DNA from: Bacillus sp. AFS006103
GTDB taxonomy: Bacteria; Bacillota; Bacilli; Bacillales; Cytobacillaceae
Length of the DNA: 64,000 bases
NCBI GenBank assembly: GCA_002559145.1
Contig: NTXX01000030.1
Coordinates: 31,571 to 95,570, forward strand
Direction of reading: 5' to 3'
Below the pieces are notes generated by a model. The model ran no database searches, was not told the origin of the DNA, and was given only the letters and a program-made list of their open reading frames with translations. The translations under genes and the position numbers were made by a program. Every line of letters starts with the position of its first letter. Position 1 is the first letter of the stretch. Shown here in pieces: positions 1-9,197 of the stretch.

Positions 1-21
1 TTTATAATTTCCTATACAACT

Positions 22-51
22 AAAAAAGGGAATTCCTTTTGGAATACCCTC
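22..51 (-). terminator. Rho-independent terminator after the PRD regulator
   Basis: An inverted repeat of ten bases with one mismatch (27-36 against 41-50) is followed on the minus strand by a run of T. It lies about 20 bases after the stop codon of the minus-strand regulator and should end its transcript, so that gene is either alone or the last of its unit. Confidence 0.75.
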
Positions 52-72
52 ATTCTTTTCCTATGGCATAAG

Positions 73-1998
73 TTAAGATTCATTTAATATCTTAATAATT
101 TCTTCAGCTGATTCACTCTTTATAACTTTTTGGACCGTTGTACTGTCTTCAACTAGAGCAATGAGCCTTTTATACATCCTTTCCAGATCATCCTCAGGTA
201 CTTTTCTTATGTTCAACAAGCAAATAAATTGAACTCTATGTTTGTCTGTCCATTCGATCGGCCTCTTTAATGTGCAAATGGTCCAAAATGTTTCTTCTGT
301 TTCCGGCGTAAGTGGATGAGGGATGGCCACAAGATTCCCAAAGCTGGTTGGAGCGACCGCTTCCCTTTCCAACACCAAATTCACATAATCTTTGGAAACG
401 AGTTTTTGTTTGTATAATTCATCACACATAAAACGGATAACGCTTTCTTTATCCTCAAAGTCTTTATGAATAAAAACTTTGGATTTATTTAAATAGCTCT
501 GACCCTCACAGTCTTTAACAGACGAAACTCCCTTCCGAATATTGGCTATATCTCCTTCCCCTAAAAAGGTATTTACGACTAGTACTGGGATGCCTATTTC
601 CTCTTTTATTGGGATGGTACTAATAATAAAATCAATTGACGATAGATCGTATTCTTTTAATTGATAATAATTGGTTGTAGCCACAATATCGATTTCATCA
701 TTAAATTCATTTCGTAAGCGATAAAACAAAAGCCTTGCACTCCCCACACCGGATGCACATACCACAAGTACCCGTTTTGCCTTTTTCCGCCTTGTCTTCA
801 TTCTTTCTAATGCCACGCCAATATGTAAGGCAATATAAGCAATTTCGTGTTCTCCTACCTCTATCCCCAAATATTCGTCGATGCATCTGCTCGCAATGGC
901 AGCCCCCTCAAAGGCACTAGGATATTTTCGTTTAATTTCGTCTAATAATGGATTCCGAATGTTCATGTTATAGCGCAACCTGTTCATTGCAGGCCGAATG
1001 TGCAAAGTCAGCGCTTGAATGAATTCGGCATCGTCTTGAAAATCCCAATTTAATTCGATTTTCAATCTTTCCAGCATGCAATCAATGATGGTGCCTAGTT
1101 CATCAAATTTACTAAATTCATTCAACGTATTCTTATGAATTAATTTTGTCCCCAACAAATGGACAATAATATAATCAATCTCAGGTTTTGGAAATTCCAA
1201 ACCCGTAAAATCCTCTACCTCTTTCACAATTTCATTGGCTACTATTTTTTCAAATGGATATTTTCCTATTACATCTTGTTCAAGGTTTTCAATGACAAAT
1301 CCATCTTCAATTCTCTTGCATCCAATTGTGATATGGGTTGCCAAATTTTCAAGTGCAATGTCTGATACCTCAATTTTATATTCATTCACTTTCTTAATGA
1401 TCGTTTCCTTTATCTTTTCAAACAGATTTTGATCCAAAAGGTGAAAAGAATTACTATCAATGTTTAAGTTACTATTTCGCCGTAATATATAATTTGAAAA
1501 ACATAGCCGCTTCATATATTCATTGCCTTCTGCCTGCGTACCATGATGCGGTCTAGAAACTAACTTTAAATGATAACTTTCCAATAATTCACGGACAATT
1601 TTTAAGTCATTTTGAAGCTTAGGCTTGGTAACAAATAGCTCTTCTTCCAGACTTTCTAATTTTATTGGTTCCTTTTCTAATAAAAATCGTTTTAACATAT
1701 ACAAAACCCGATTTTCCTTCTCGGAAAAATCAGATTGGTTTTCATTTATTGCATCATTCGCATTAGAATTAAACTCCTGTTCAAATACTTCATAATCCTT
1801 AATATCTAATAGATACCCTTTTCCTCGAACCGATTCAATAATGATTCCTAGCGAAGTGGATTGTGATTGAAGTTCCTTGATCTCAGTACGAATGGTTCTA
1901 TCACTCACACCAAGTTCTTTTGCCATCCATTCGGCTGTAACAGGTTCTTTCTCCTTCATTAAAGACAACACGATGTCCCTTTGTCGTTTCGACACCAT
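73..1998 (-). CDS. BglG/MtlR-type transcriptional regulator with PRD, EIIB and EIIA domains
   Basis: A 641-residue PTS-controlled regulator. An N-terminal winged helix (about 5-60, with VSDRTIRTEI as recognition helix) is followed by a second helical region, two PRD modules with paired histidines (His221/His280 and His333/His392), an EIIB-like P-loop with Cys414 in VVCASGVGSA, and a C-terminal EIIA domain with His561 in VAIPHPLTP. Proteins of this design (MtlR, ManR, LicR) activate sugar-PTS operons and are switched by phosphorylation of these residues. All expected phosphorylation sites are present, so it looks functional. No PTS transporter lies in the window and a terminator follows, so the target operon is probably outside or remote. 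The sugar cannot be read from the sequence. Confidence 0.9.
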   Translation of the reverse strand: MVSKRQRDIVLSLMKEKEPVTAEWMAKELGVSDRTIRTEIKELQSQSTSLGIIIESVRGKGYLLDIKDYEVFEQEFNSNANDAINENQSDFSEKENRVLYMLKRFLLEKEPIKLESLEEELFVTKPKLQNDLKIVRELLESYHLKLVSRPHHGTQAEGNEYMKRLCFSNYILRRNSNLNIDSNSFHLLDQNLFEKIKETIIKKVNEYKIEVSDIALENLATHITIGCKRIEDGFVIENLEQDVIGKYPFEKIVANEIVKEVEDFTGLEFPKPEIDYIIVHLLGTKLIHKNTLNEFSKFDELGTIIDCMLERLKIELNWDFQDDAEFIQALTLHIRPAMNRLRYNMNIRNPLLDEIKRKYPSAFEGAAIASRCIDEYLGIEVGEHEIAYIALHIGVALERMKTRRKKAKRVLVVCASGVGSARLLFYRLRNEFNDEIDIVATTNYYQLKEYDLSSIDFIISTIPIKEEIGIPVLVVNTFLGEGDIANIRKGVSSVKDCEGQSYLNKSKVFIHKDFEDKESVIRFMCDELYKQKLVSKDYVNLVLEREAVAPTSFGNLVAIPHPLTPETEETFWTICTLKRPIEWTDKHRVQFICLLNIRKVPEDDLERMYKRLIALVEDSTTVQKVIKSESAEEIIKILNES

Positions 1999-2211
1999 TT
2001 ATCTACTCACCTTTCTTAATGAGTTGATCATCATACAATTAACTGCTTCCCATCTTCTAAGGTATAACACACTAATTAAATAATAAAAACAGTTTATCTT
2101 TTATATTAATGTTATATCACCAGTCTAAATGTTCAATTTTCTTTAACAATTACATATATATACCATATTATGGGGATAATAATGGAAACATTTTGAAATT
2201 GGAGTAAAAAA

Positions 2212-3756
2212 ATGAAATTCATTTACCTTGCTTTAGAAAAGTTCATGAAAAGGGATATCCAACCAGTTGCTTCAATTCAGGACTCTATATCGTTTAAAGA
2301 GGTATTCCATACAATCGATGAAAATATTTCTTTTTTTAAACATACATTTTCTGATTCAGCTGATTTAATGGTTAAGGAATTACATGAAAGAAATAATCGG
2401 GGAATTTTTGTTTTCTTAGATACGATGGTAGACAAGGATAAGATTCAAAGAGATATTGTAAAACCTATGTTGGAAGCGGAGGGTGGACAGTTCGAACGTG
2501 TACTTCCTTCTAACTTTCTTAAATCAGATAACTTATTCAAAGCTCAAGAAGCACTTTTAAATGGGTCCTGTATCATGTTCTTAGATGGTGCCAAAGAATT
2601 CTACATGGTGGAAGTTGGCCTCTCCAAAGAGAGGACCATTATGGAACCTAGTAATGAACAAGTCATTCAAGGATCTCATGAAGGCTTTATCGAAAATCTT
2701 TCAACCAATCTTCATTTAATTAGGAAATCGTGTAGAACCGTAAACCTTACCATGGAATATTTAACAGTCGGTGACCAGATTCAATCCAAAATAGCGATGG
2801 TTTATATGAAAGACCTTGCCAATATTGAAATGATCAACGAATTCAAACGGAGGGTCCAATATATTTCAATGGATTATATCCCCAGTACTGGAGCTCTTCA
2901 GGAATTGATCGAAGATTCCACATGGTCACCCTTTCCTCAGATATTAAGTACAGAGAGAGTAGATCGTGTAGTGAGTCATTTGAATGAAGGAAGAGTGGCA
3001 GTGTTGATGGAAGGGTATCCTGCTTGTTTAATTATTCCAGTTACTTTTTTTGCATTTTTCCATTCACCTGATGATTATAACTCCCGCTGGATGATCGGAA
3101 CCTTTATCCGTTCCCTGAGGCTCGTAAGCATTTTCCTTGCGGTTAATTTACCTGCTATTTATATTGCGGTGATTGGTTTTCATTTTGAAGTACTGCCGGA
3201 TGATTTAGTTCTCCCTGTTGTAAGTTCAATCAAAAATATACCTTTTCCTCCGTTAATTGAAGCACTTGTCATGGAGTTGACCATAGAACTGATTCGCGAA
3301 GCGGGGGTACGCCTTCCATCAAGAATTGGACAAACCATCGGTATTGTCGGAGGTTTGGTTATTGGTGATGCGGTTGTCCGTGCAGGTCTCATTTCGAATA
3401 CCATGATTGTGGTTGTGGCGATTACGGCCATTGCAGCCTACAGCATCCCTACCACAGAAATGAGTGATGCCGTACGATTTTTGCGTTTTCCCCATATGAT
3501 CTTGGCGTCAACCTTTGGATTTGTAGGGATAGTCTTTGGTTTTATGTTTACTTTAGCTCATTTATGCAGATTAGAATCATTTGGCACAGCCTACTTTGCA
3601 CCTTGGGCACCATTTCGATTAAAAGACATTAAAGATACGTTTATCCGTTTGCCCCTATGGAAATTTAATACACGTCCGCTTGATTCAAAACCAAACATCC
3701 TGAAAAAGCAATCTTTGGCAAGGGGCTGGGAAAGTAATGAAACAAAACAAGAATAG
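2212..3756 (+). CDS. GerA-family spore germination protein (A subunit)
   Basis: A 514-residue A subunit of a germinant receptor in the spore inner membrane. The soluble N-terminal half (about 1-260) carries the typical VGDQIQSKIAMVYMKDLAN and MEGYPACLIIP stretches. The C-terminal half has about five membrane segments, including the family motif PPLIEALVMELTIELIREAG. A GGAG ribosome site precedes the ATG. It is the first gene of a gerA-gerB-gerC type operon and its end overlaps the next gene by 20 bases, suggesting coupled translation. A CATATTA at 2164-2170 resembles a sigma-G -10 element, but I see no convincing -35, so forespore expression is inferred from the family. The germinant is unknown. 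Confidence 0.93.
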   Translation: MKFIYLALEKFMKRDIQPVASIQDSISFKEVFHTIDENISFFKHTFSDSADLMVKELHERNNRGIFVFLDTMVDKDKIQRDIVKPMLEAEGGQFERVLPSNFLKSDNLFKAQEALLNGSCIMFLDGAKEFYMVEVGLSKERTIMEPSNEQVIQGSHEGFIENLSTNLHLIRKSCRTVNLTMEYLTVGDQIQSKIAMVYMKDLANIEMINEFKRRVQYISMDYIPSTGALQELIEDSTWSPFPQILSTERVDRVVSHLNEGRVAVLMEGYPACLIIPVTFFAFFHSPDDYNSRWMIGTFIRSLRLVSIFLAVNLPAIYIAVIGFHFEVLPDDLVLPVVSSIKNIPFPPLIEALVMELTIELIREAGVRLPSRIGQTIGIVGGLVIGDAVVRAGLISNTMIVVVAITAIAAYSIPTTEMSDAVRFLRFPHMILASTFGFVGIVFGFMFTLAHLCRLESFGTAYFAPWAPFRLKDIKDTFIRLPLWKFNTRPLDSKPNILKKQSLARGWESNETKQE

Positions 3757-4837
3757 AATTACGAACAAACAGCTTGTTTTTATGATTATCCAGGCCCAAA
3801 TTGGTGTAGGAATATTATCGTTGCCCCATGATGTGGCTTTAGTAGCCAAACAGGATGGCTGGATTTCCACTCTTATCGCAGGAGTCATCTCACAGGCGAT
3901 TATTTTTGCCTATTGGGGATTAAGCAAAAGATTTCCTTCGCTATCTTTGTACCAAATACTCCCAAAATTACTAGGGGAAGTTGTCGGGAAGCTACTCATT
4001 CTCTGTTATGCACTCTATTTTATGGTAACAGGGAGCTTAGTTTTAGCAAGATATAGTGATATCCTGGATAAATGGATTTTACCTCGTACTCCTAATTGGA
4101 TTACAATGGTTTTAATCCTCATCACCTGCATTTACATCGTCAATGTAGGTTTAACCAGTATAGCTAGATTTTATGTACTGGTATCCCCCATTCTGTTTGT
4201 ATTATTAGTGTTGATTGCGTATGCAATGAAGGATGCGAACTTCCTGTATATCTTTCCAGTAGGAGACCATAGCATTCTAACGATATTGAAAGGTTCAAAA
4301 GAAGCTGCTTTCTCCATGTTGGGCTTTGAACTATTTCTTTTTATCCATCCCTATGTGCAATCTTCTGGAAAAGAGAAGCTGATCGCCATCACAACAGCGA
4401 ACATTTTTGTCACCCTCTTTTATACCTTTTTGGTGTTTGCAGCCCTTGTCTATTTCGAGCCCACTATAGATATCGCACTGACTCCAGAGCCATTATTATA
4501 TATGATTAAAGCCTATTCGTTTCAAGTTCTCGAAAGGACGGATTTATTTTTCTTATCGCTCTGGCTTGTCATCGTTGCAACTTCGATTGCGAACTGGCTA
4601 TTATTATCTTCAATGGGGTTGGCCTGCCTTTTTAGAAAAAAACACTATGCCGGCTTTCTGCCCATTGTTGCAGGAGTCTATTTAATTTTGGCTCTTCTTC
4701 CTGATCAAGGAAGAGACTTTAAAAATTTTGATCACTTTCTTGGGCCGACGCACTATATTTTTATCGGCGTCATCCCTGTACTTCTACTCATTCTCACGTG
4801 GGTTTTTCCGAAAAAGGAAGTGGTGAATAATCCATGA
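3737..4837 (+). CDS. GerB-family germinant receptor permease-like subunit
   Basis: A 366-residue integral membrane protein with about ten hydrophobic segments and the N-terminal signature IGVGILSLPHDVA found in endospore germination permeases of the amino acid-polyamine-organocation superfamily. In the family this B subunit carries the germinant-binding site. The start overlaps the gerA-type gene and the end overlaps the gerC-type gene by four bases (ATGA), the standard compact arrangement of a complete receptor operon. No frame disruption is visible. Confidence 0.93.
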   Translation: MKQNKNRITNKQLVFMIIQAQIGVGILSLPHDVALVAKQDGWISTLIAGVISQAIIFAYWGLSKRFPSLSLYQILPKLLGEVVGKLLILCYALYFMVTGSLVLARYSDILDKWILPRTPNWITMVLILITCIYIVNVGLTSIARFYVLVSPILFVLLVLIAYAMKDANFLYIFPVGDHSILTILKGSKEAAFSMLGFELFLFIHPYVQSSGKEKLIAITTANIFVTLFYTFLVFAALVYFEPTIDIALTPEPLLYMIKAYSFQVLERTDLFFLSLWLVIVATSIANWLLLSSMGLACLFRKKHYAGFLPIVAGVYLILALLPDQGRDFKNFDHFLGPTHYIFIGVIPVLLLILTWVFPKKEVVNNP

Positions 4838-5943
4838 AAAGCCAAAAGCCTATCATTGTACTCCTATGTTTATTACTTACTGGATGCTGGGATCAGCACC
4901 TGTTGAAAAATGCAGTTCTGGTACAAATATTAAGTTTGGATTTGACAGATAACGAAGATCTGTTGTTAGGGGTTTCCATCCCTATCATCGAGGAGGCCGC
5001 AGGGGGACCGCAAGCTTTGGTAAGAAGTGAAACATTTTCTGCAAAAGGTCATACACCAAGGGATAGCCGACGTAAAATCGACCGAGAAATATCTGGAATA
5101 TTGGATACATCTAAAAATAAACTGGTTCTATTTGGCGAACAAATGGCCGCTTCAGGTATTTATGCACCGTTAGATGTCATTTGGAGAGATCCACGAAATT
5201 CATTGGGGGCAACACTGGGGGTGGTGGAGGGAGAAGCGGTTAATTTGCTTAAAATTAGACCGAAACATGAGACAAACGTGAGCGAATATATACAAGACGC
5301 TCTTACAAGCGCAGAAGAAAACTCCATTATTCCGAAACAAACCATCCAGACACTCGCTTCAGAAATGCTTGATCCGGGAGAAGATATCGTCCTTCCTTAC
5401 CTAAAAATGAATAACAAGAAAAGCGCTATAGTGGTCGGCTTAGCACTCATGAATGAGAAAAAATATGCGCGAAGTATATCACCACAAGATTCAACCCTCC
5501 TTCTCTTATTGAATAACAAAAAAGGAAAATACGCACGATTTACAAAACAAGTACATAACGGTGAGGAGCAGAAATTAAAAAACTATATTACATTTAATGT
5601 CCACAAAATGAAAAGAAAATTAAAAGTACAAGTAAAAAATGGAGAGGTTTCTGTTTATATACATTCACATTTAAGGATAAACGTTGAAGAATATCCCAAA
5701 GGGGATGTTCCAAAGGAAATAGATCGACTTAACAAGGCTTTATCGAAGGAGCTTACAGAGGACGCTAATCAGGTCGTTACAAAATTACAGCAGTCGAACT
5801 GTGATGTTTTTGGAATTGGAAGGCGACTGATTGCGCTTCACCCCAAAACTTGGGACATGCTGGATAAGAAAGATTATTTTAAAAATATAAAGTTTAATAC
5901 AAAGGTGAAAGTTGAAATCATCAAAAACGGTATTGTCTTGTAA
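4834..5943 (+). CDS. GerC-family germinant receptor lipoprotein
   Basis: A 369-residue lipoprotein subunit of the receptor. The signal peptide ends in the lipobox LLTGC, giving lipidated Cys18, followed by the characteristic WD. The remainder is hydrophilic, consistent with a protein anchored to the outer face of the spore inner membrane. It overlaps the permease gene by four bases and completes the tricistronic operon. The spacer downstream carries no further ger gene; an integrase tail with a hairpin at 6213-6253 lies there instead. Confidence 0.92.
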   Translation: MKSQKPIIVLLCLLLTGCWDQHLLKNAVLVQILSLDLTDNEDLLLGVSIPIIEEAAGGPQALVRSETFSAKGHTPRDSRRKIDREISGILDTSKNKLVLFGEQMAASGIYAPLDVIWRDPRNSLGATLGVVEGEAVNLLKIRPKHETNVSEYIQDALTSAEENSIIPKQTIQTLASEMLDPGEDIVLPYLKMNNKKSAIVVGLALMNEKKYARSISPQDSTLLLLLNNKKGKYARFTKQVHNGEEQKLKNYITFNVHKMKRKLKVQVKNGEVSVYIHSHLRINVEEYPKGDVPKEIDRLNKALSKELTEDANQVVTKLQQSNCDVFGIGRRLIALHPKTWDMLDKKDYFKNIKFNTKVKVEIIKNGIVL

Positions 5944-6111
5944 TGTGTAAGTAATCAACCATGAGCACTAAGAAAGGGAGTAGCGTTAAGCTGTAAATTA
6001 GCCTTACTGTGTTAAACGGTAGGGCTATCACGGTGCTCTATTGGAAGTCATTCAGAAGTTTACTCGGCGATGAGTTAATTGATACTACAAGTATCTATGC
6101 TCAGTTAAACA

Positions 6112-6255
6112 GAAGCAAAAGTAGGCTTAGAGGTGATTATGGAGCGGTTAGGTCACTGTGACGATGAGACAACCAAAAATGTTTATCTGCATGTAACCAA
6201 AGAAATGAAAAAAGAGGCATCTCATAAATTTGCTCAATTAATGAGATGCCTCTAA
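6112..6255 (+). pseudogene. C-terminal remnant of a tyrosine recombinase (type 1)
   Basis: An open stretch ending at TAA 6253-6255 encodes about 47 residues with the integrase C-terminal signature VIMERLGHCDDETTKNVYLH, including the nucleophile tyrosine, then a lysine-rich tail ending KFAQLMRCL. No catalytic Arg/His-x-x-Arg core remains and an in-frame stop lies just upstream. The same tail occurs at 24.7 kb and, shorter, at 40.6 kb. Its last codons form a 13-bp perfect hairpin (6213-6225 with 6241-6253) that could end transcripts leaving the ger operon, although no T-run follows. The rest of 5944-6361 holds nothing I recognise. Confidence 0.8.
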
Positions 6256-6361
6256 TCAGGCGAGAAAGGTAAAGCATTGATTTTGGTCAAGGTTTTTAGC
6301 AATCTATTTTGATAGTATTCAGTTGAGGATGATAATCACTTTCAAAAAGGGGTGTTTTTAG

Positions 6362-7687
6362 TTGGTACTTTCATCACATGAACTTAAATATTGGAAAAGA
6401 GAATTTCCATTATTAAAGAAAATAACAAAACTCCAACCTGTTTTATGGTTAAATACAAATTTAAAGCCTATGAAAGATTTGCCGGAATTTCCTGTAACGA
6501 TTGATGATATGATTGAGGCTGAACAGTTATGGGAGCGCTTTATTCCATTTTTTATAAAGGAATTCCCTGAGACGAAAGAATTGAATGGAATCATTGAATC
6601 ACCATTGAAAAAAATAAACAGAATGAAAACCACATTATCCGGAACTTTTAATGGTGATCTTTATTTAAAGTGTGATAATGAATTACCGATTGCTGGTTCT
6701 ATTAAATCAAGAGGTGGAGTTTACGAGGTTCTTCATCATGCCGAACAATTAGCATTAAAGAGTGGACTCGTAAGTAAGAACGATAATTATGAGATTTTTT
6801 CTGAAGAAAAGCTAAAGAATTTCTTCAGCCAATATAAAATTGGGGTAGGTTCCACTGGAAATCTCGGTTTAAGCATCGGGATTATAAGTGCAAAACTCGG
6901 CTTTAATGTATCCGTTTACATGTCAGCCGATGCTAAGCAATGGAAAAAGGATTTGCTTCGTGAAAAAGGAGCAACTGTGTACGAGTTCTCCGGTGATTTC
7001 GGGGAAGCAATAAGTGCTGGAAGACAAAAGACATTAACAGATCCTCAAGCCTATTTTGTCGACGATGAGAAATCAAAGCATTTATTCTTAGGGTACAGTG
7101 TTGCGGCTTTCCGTTTACAAAAGCAATTGCAGGAAAAAAATATTAAAGTCGACAAGGAACACCCGCTTCTTGTTTATCTTCCATGCGGAGTGGGCGGTTC
7201 TCCAGGAGGAATCACTTTTGGGTTAAAGCAAATTTTTGGTGATCATGTCCATTGTTTCTTTGTAGAACCAACTCATTCCCCCTCTGTATTAATTGGTCTG
7301 TTAACGGGGGAAAAAGAAAAAGTTTGTGTGCAGGACTTTGGTATCGATAATCGGACGGAAGCTGACGGCTTGGCAGTAGGCCGCCCCTCTAGTTTTGCAA
7401 CTTCTATTAGTGAGCATCTCATCAGCGGTATTTATACTGTAGAAGATGATGAATTATACAGATTACTTGCTTTATTGGCAGACAATGAAGGAATTTTCAT
7501 TGAGCCATCTTCAACATCCGGCCTTTTGGGACCTGGAATAGTGGCAGATTCAGGATATTTAACATATGAAGAAAAAGGAACACATGTTGTTTGGGCAACC
7601 GGTGGATCACTCGTCCCACAGGTAGACATGGAGCGCTTTTACAAAAAAGGGAGAGAACTAATTCACCAGGTTTGTCTTGTTCATTAG
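6362..7687 (+). CDS. dsdA: D-serine ammonia-lyase (D-serine dehydratase)
   Basis: A 441-residue PLP enzyme of fold type II that converts D-serine to pyruvate and ammonia. The Schiff-base lysine is Lys115 in PIAGSIKSRGG, the phosphate-binding loop is GVGSTGNLGLS (about 161-171), and the family segments FVEPTHSPSVLIGL and FIEPSSTSG are present. Length matches DsdA. The start is TTG at 6362, supported by an AAAGGGG ribosome site about 10 bases upstream. It is monocistronic, with a terminator just after it. There is no adjacent dsdC/dsdX, but L-serine dehydratase genes lie 6 kb away. Integrase debris immediately upstream hints that it is acquired cargo. Confidence 0.95.
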   Translation: MVLSSHELKYWKREFPLLKKITKLQPVLWLNTNLKPMKDLPEFPVTIDDMIEAEQLWERFIPFFIKEFPETKELNGIIESPLKKINRMKTTLSGTFNGDLYLKCDNELPIAGSIKSRGGVYEVLHHAEQLALKSGLVSKNDNYEIFSEEKLKNFFSQYKIGVGSTGNLGLSIGIISAKLGFNVSVYMSADAKQWKKDLLREKGATVYEFSGDFGEAISAGRQKTLTDPQAYFVDDEKSKHLFLGYSVAAFRLQKQLQEKNIKVDKEHPLLVYLPCGVGGSPGGITFGLKQIFGDHVHCFFVEPTHSPSVLIGLLTGEKEKVCVQDFGIDNRTEADGLAVGRPSSFATSISEHLISGIYTVEDDELYRLLALLADNEGIFIEPSSTSGLLGPGIVADSGYLTYEEKGTHVVWATGGSLVPQVDMERFYKKGRELIHQVCLVH

Positions 7688-7697
7688 AAAATGAAAA

Positions 7698-7746
7698 ATG
7701 GGAGTCGGCCACTACTTACGTTACCTTGGACCGACTCCCTTTTCTT
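7698..7746. terminator. Bidirectional Rho-independent terminator
   Basis: A perfect nine-bp stem GGGAGTCGG / CCGACTCCC (7700-7708, 7731-7739) is followed by T-rich sequence on the plus strand and A-rich sequence before it. It lies between the convergent dsdA and UvrC-like genes, about 12 bases after the dsdA stop. Confidence 0.85.
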
Positions 7747-7841
7747 CACTTTTTACATAATGTTGTTCATCCCCCCCTGCGGTCTTTGGTATAGATGCAA
7801 TCATTTCCATTCTCCTCGAAAAATTTATAGCCTTCTTGCTC

Positions 7842-8948
7842 TTACGATTCATTTTTGTACTTTTCCACTTGATTGTGTAAGCAGAACCTTTCTGTTAGAG
7901 CCGTATGAGCATTTTCGGTGGCGAATTTCAGCAATTCCTTTTTTTGCCCACGTTTTGGAACAATTACTTTTATCTTCGGAAAATACTTTGCTAACTCTTT
8001 ATTGACCGGAATTGGAAGTATAACTTCTTTTGGGATGGCGATACCATCATGCAAATAAAATTGTTTTAGGTAGGTACACAATGCCTTTTCAGACTTTCCA
8101 GAGAACTCAAATATCGACACATCTCGTCCTGTTACTTTTCCTTTCCGGACAAAAAATACTTGTACACACATCCAACCTTCTCTGACATCCATACCGACCA
8201 CATCTCTATCAATAAAATCTTTTGTGAGCATTATATTTTTTTCCATGACCACTTTAATCTGGTCAATTTTATTCTGAAGCTCCCTTGCTTTCTCGAAGTT
8301 TAACCTTGCTGCCGCAGACTGCCTTTCCCTCTTTAATTGTTTTTTTATGTCTTTGTAACCATTATTAAAGAAACGGAGAATTCCATCAATGGATTCCTTA
8401 TATTCTGCTGTGCTTACTTCTCTAGCGCACGGTCCAATACATCGACCTAAATGATAATATAAGCAGGCGCGCTTGCACGAAAGCGAGCACCTTCGCAGTG
8501 GATAAAGATATTCCAGTAATTTTTTCGTTTCGTTTGCCGCTTGAACATTAGGGTATGGTCCAAAGTACTTTCCATTATCATTTTTCACTTCCCGAGTAAT
8601 GATAAGGCGCGAATGCCGCTCATTGGTAATTTTTATATATGGATAGCTTTTATCATCTTTTAGTAAAATGTTATACTTTGGAAGGTTTTCTTTAATTAAA
8701 TTCATTTCAAGAATAAGTGCTTCCGTATTGCTGGAAGTTACAATATAATCAAAGTCCTCGATTTCTTTTATAAGGCTTTGTGTTTTTTCATCATGTGAAC
8801 CAACAAAATAGGAATAGACACGATTTTTTAACACCTTGGCCTTTCCCACATAAATAATCCTGCCGCAACTATTTTTCATTAAATAGCATCCTGGCTTTTC
8901 AGGGAGAATCTTTAATTTACTTTTAATTGTTTGGTTCATTTCAATCAC
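7842..8948 (-). CDS. Short UvrC-like GIY-YIG nuclease (Cho-like)
   Basis: A 368-residue protein, or 365 from the ATG at 8939, which has the better spaced AGGTG site. It contains the UvrC N-terminal GIY-YIG nuclease domain (GCYLMKNSCGRIIYVGKAKV, about 20-40), the cysteine-rich segment CSLSCKRACLYYHLGRCIGPC, a UVR motif (about 200-235) and the start of the UvrC homology region. It ends where full-length UvrC (about 590 residues) would continue into the RNase H-like endonuclease and helix-hairpin-helix domains. The stop is followed by unrelated sequence, so it is a stand-alone N-terminal form rather than a visible frameshift. By analogy with E. coli Cho it could make the 3' incision in nucleotide excision repair; that is inference. 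Confidence 0.85.
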   Translation of the reverse strand: MIEMNQTIKSKLKILPEKPGCYLMKNSCGRIIYVGKAKVLKNRVYSYFVGSHDEKTQSLIKEIEDFDYIVTSSNTEALILEMNLIKENLPKYNILLKDDKSYPYIKITNERHSRLIITREVKNDNGKYFGPYPNVQAANETKKLLEYLYPLRRCSLSCKRACLYYHLGRCIGPCAREVSTAEYKESIDGILRFFNNGYKDIKKQLKRERQSAAARLNFEKARELQNKIDQIKVVMEKNIMLTKDFIDRDVVGMDVREGWMCVQVFFVRKGKVTGRDVSIFEFSGKSEKALCTYLKQFYLHDGIAIPKEVILPIPVNKELAKYFPKIKVIVPKRGQKKELLKFATENAHTALTERFCLHNQVEKYKNES

Positions 8949-9197
8949 CTGCCTCCATTGAAATTCACGCCCGTCATTTTTTATTTACGTCTCATACACA
9001 AGATTTAAATGTACATACTGACCTCCAACTTTACTTGGATTCACAATAAAACCTTTAATAAAATGATATACCTTTCCTTTTAATCATTTAATTGATGGAC
9101 ATCAAGTATAGATAATTTTGAAAGTGTTATTCTCGAATTGTACTTCTAGCAAGTTAAGACTTTATGTCTATTACATTAATGATAGGGAATGAGAGAT

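Noticed and set aside
2141-2170. A sigma-G promoter for the ger operon
   Set aside because: A CATATTA -10-like element is present but no acceptable -35 element was found at the right distance.
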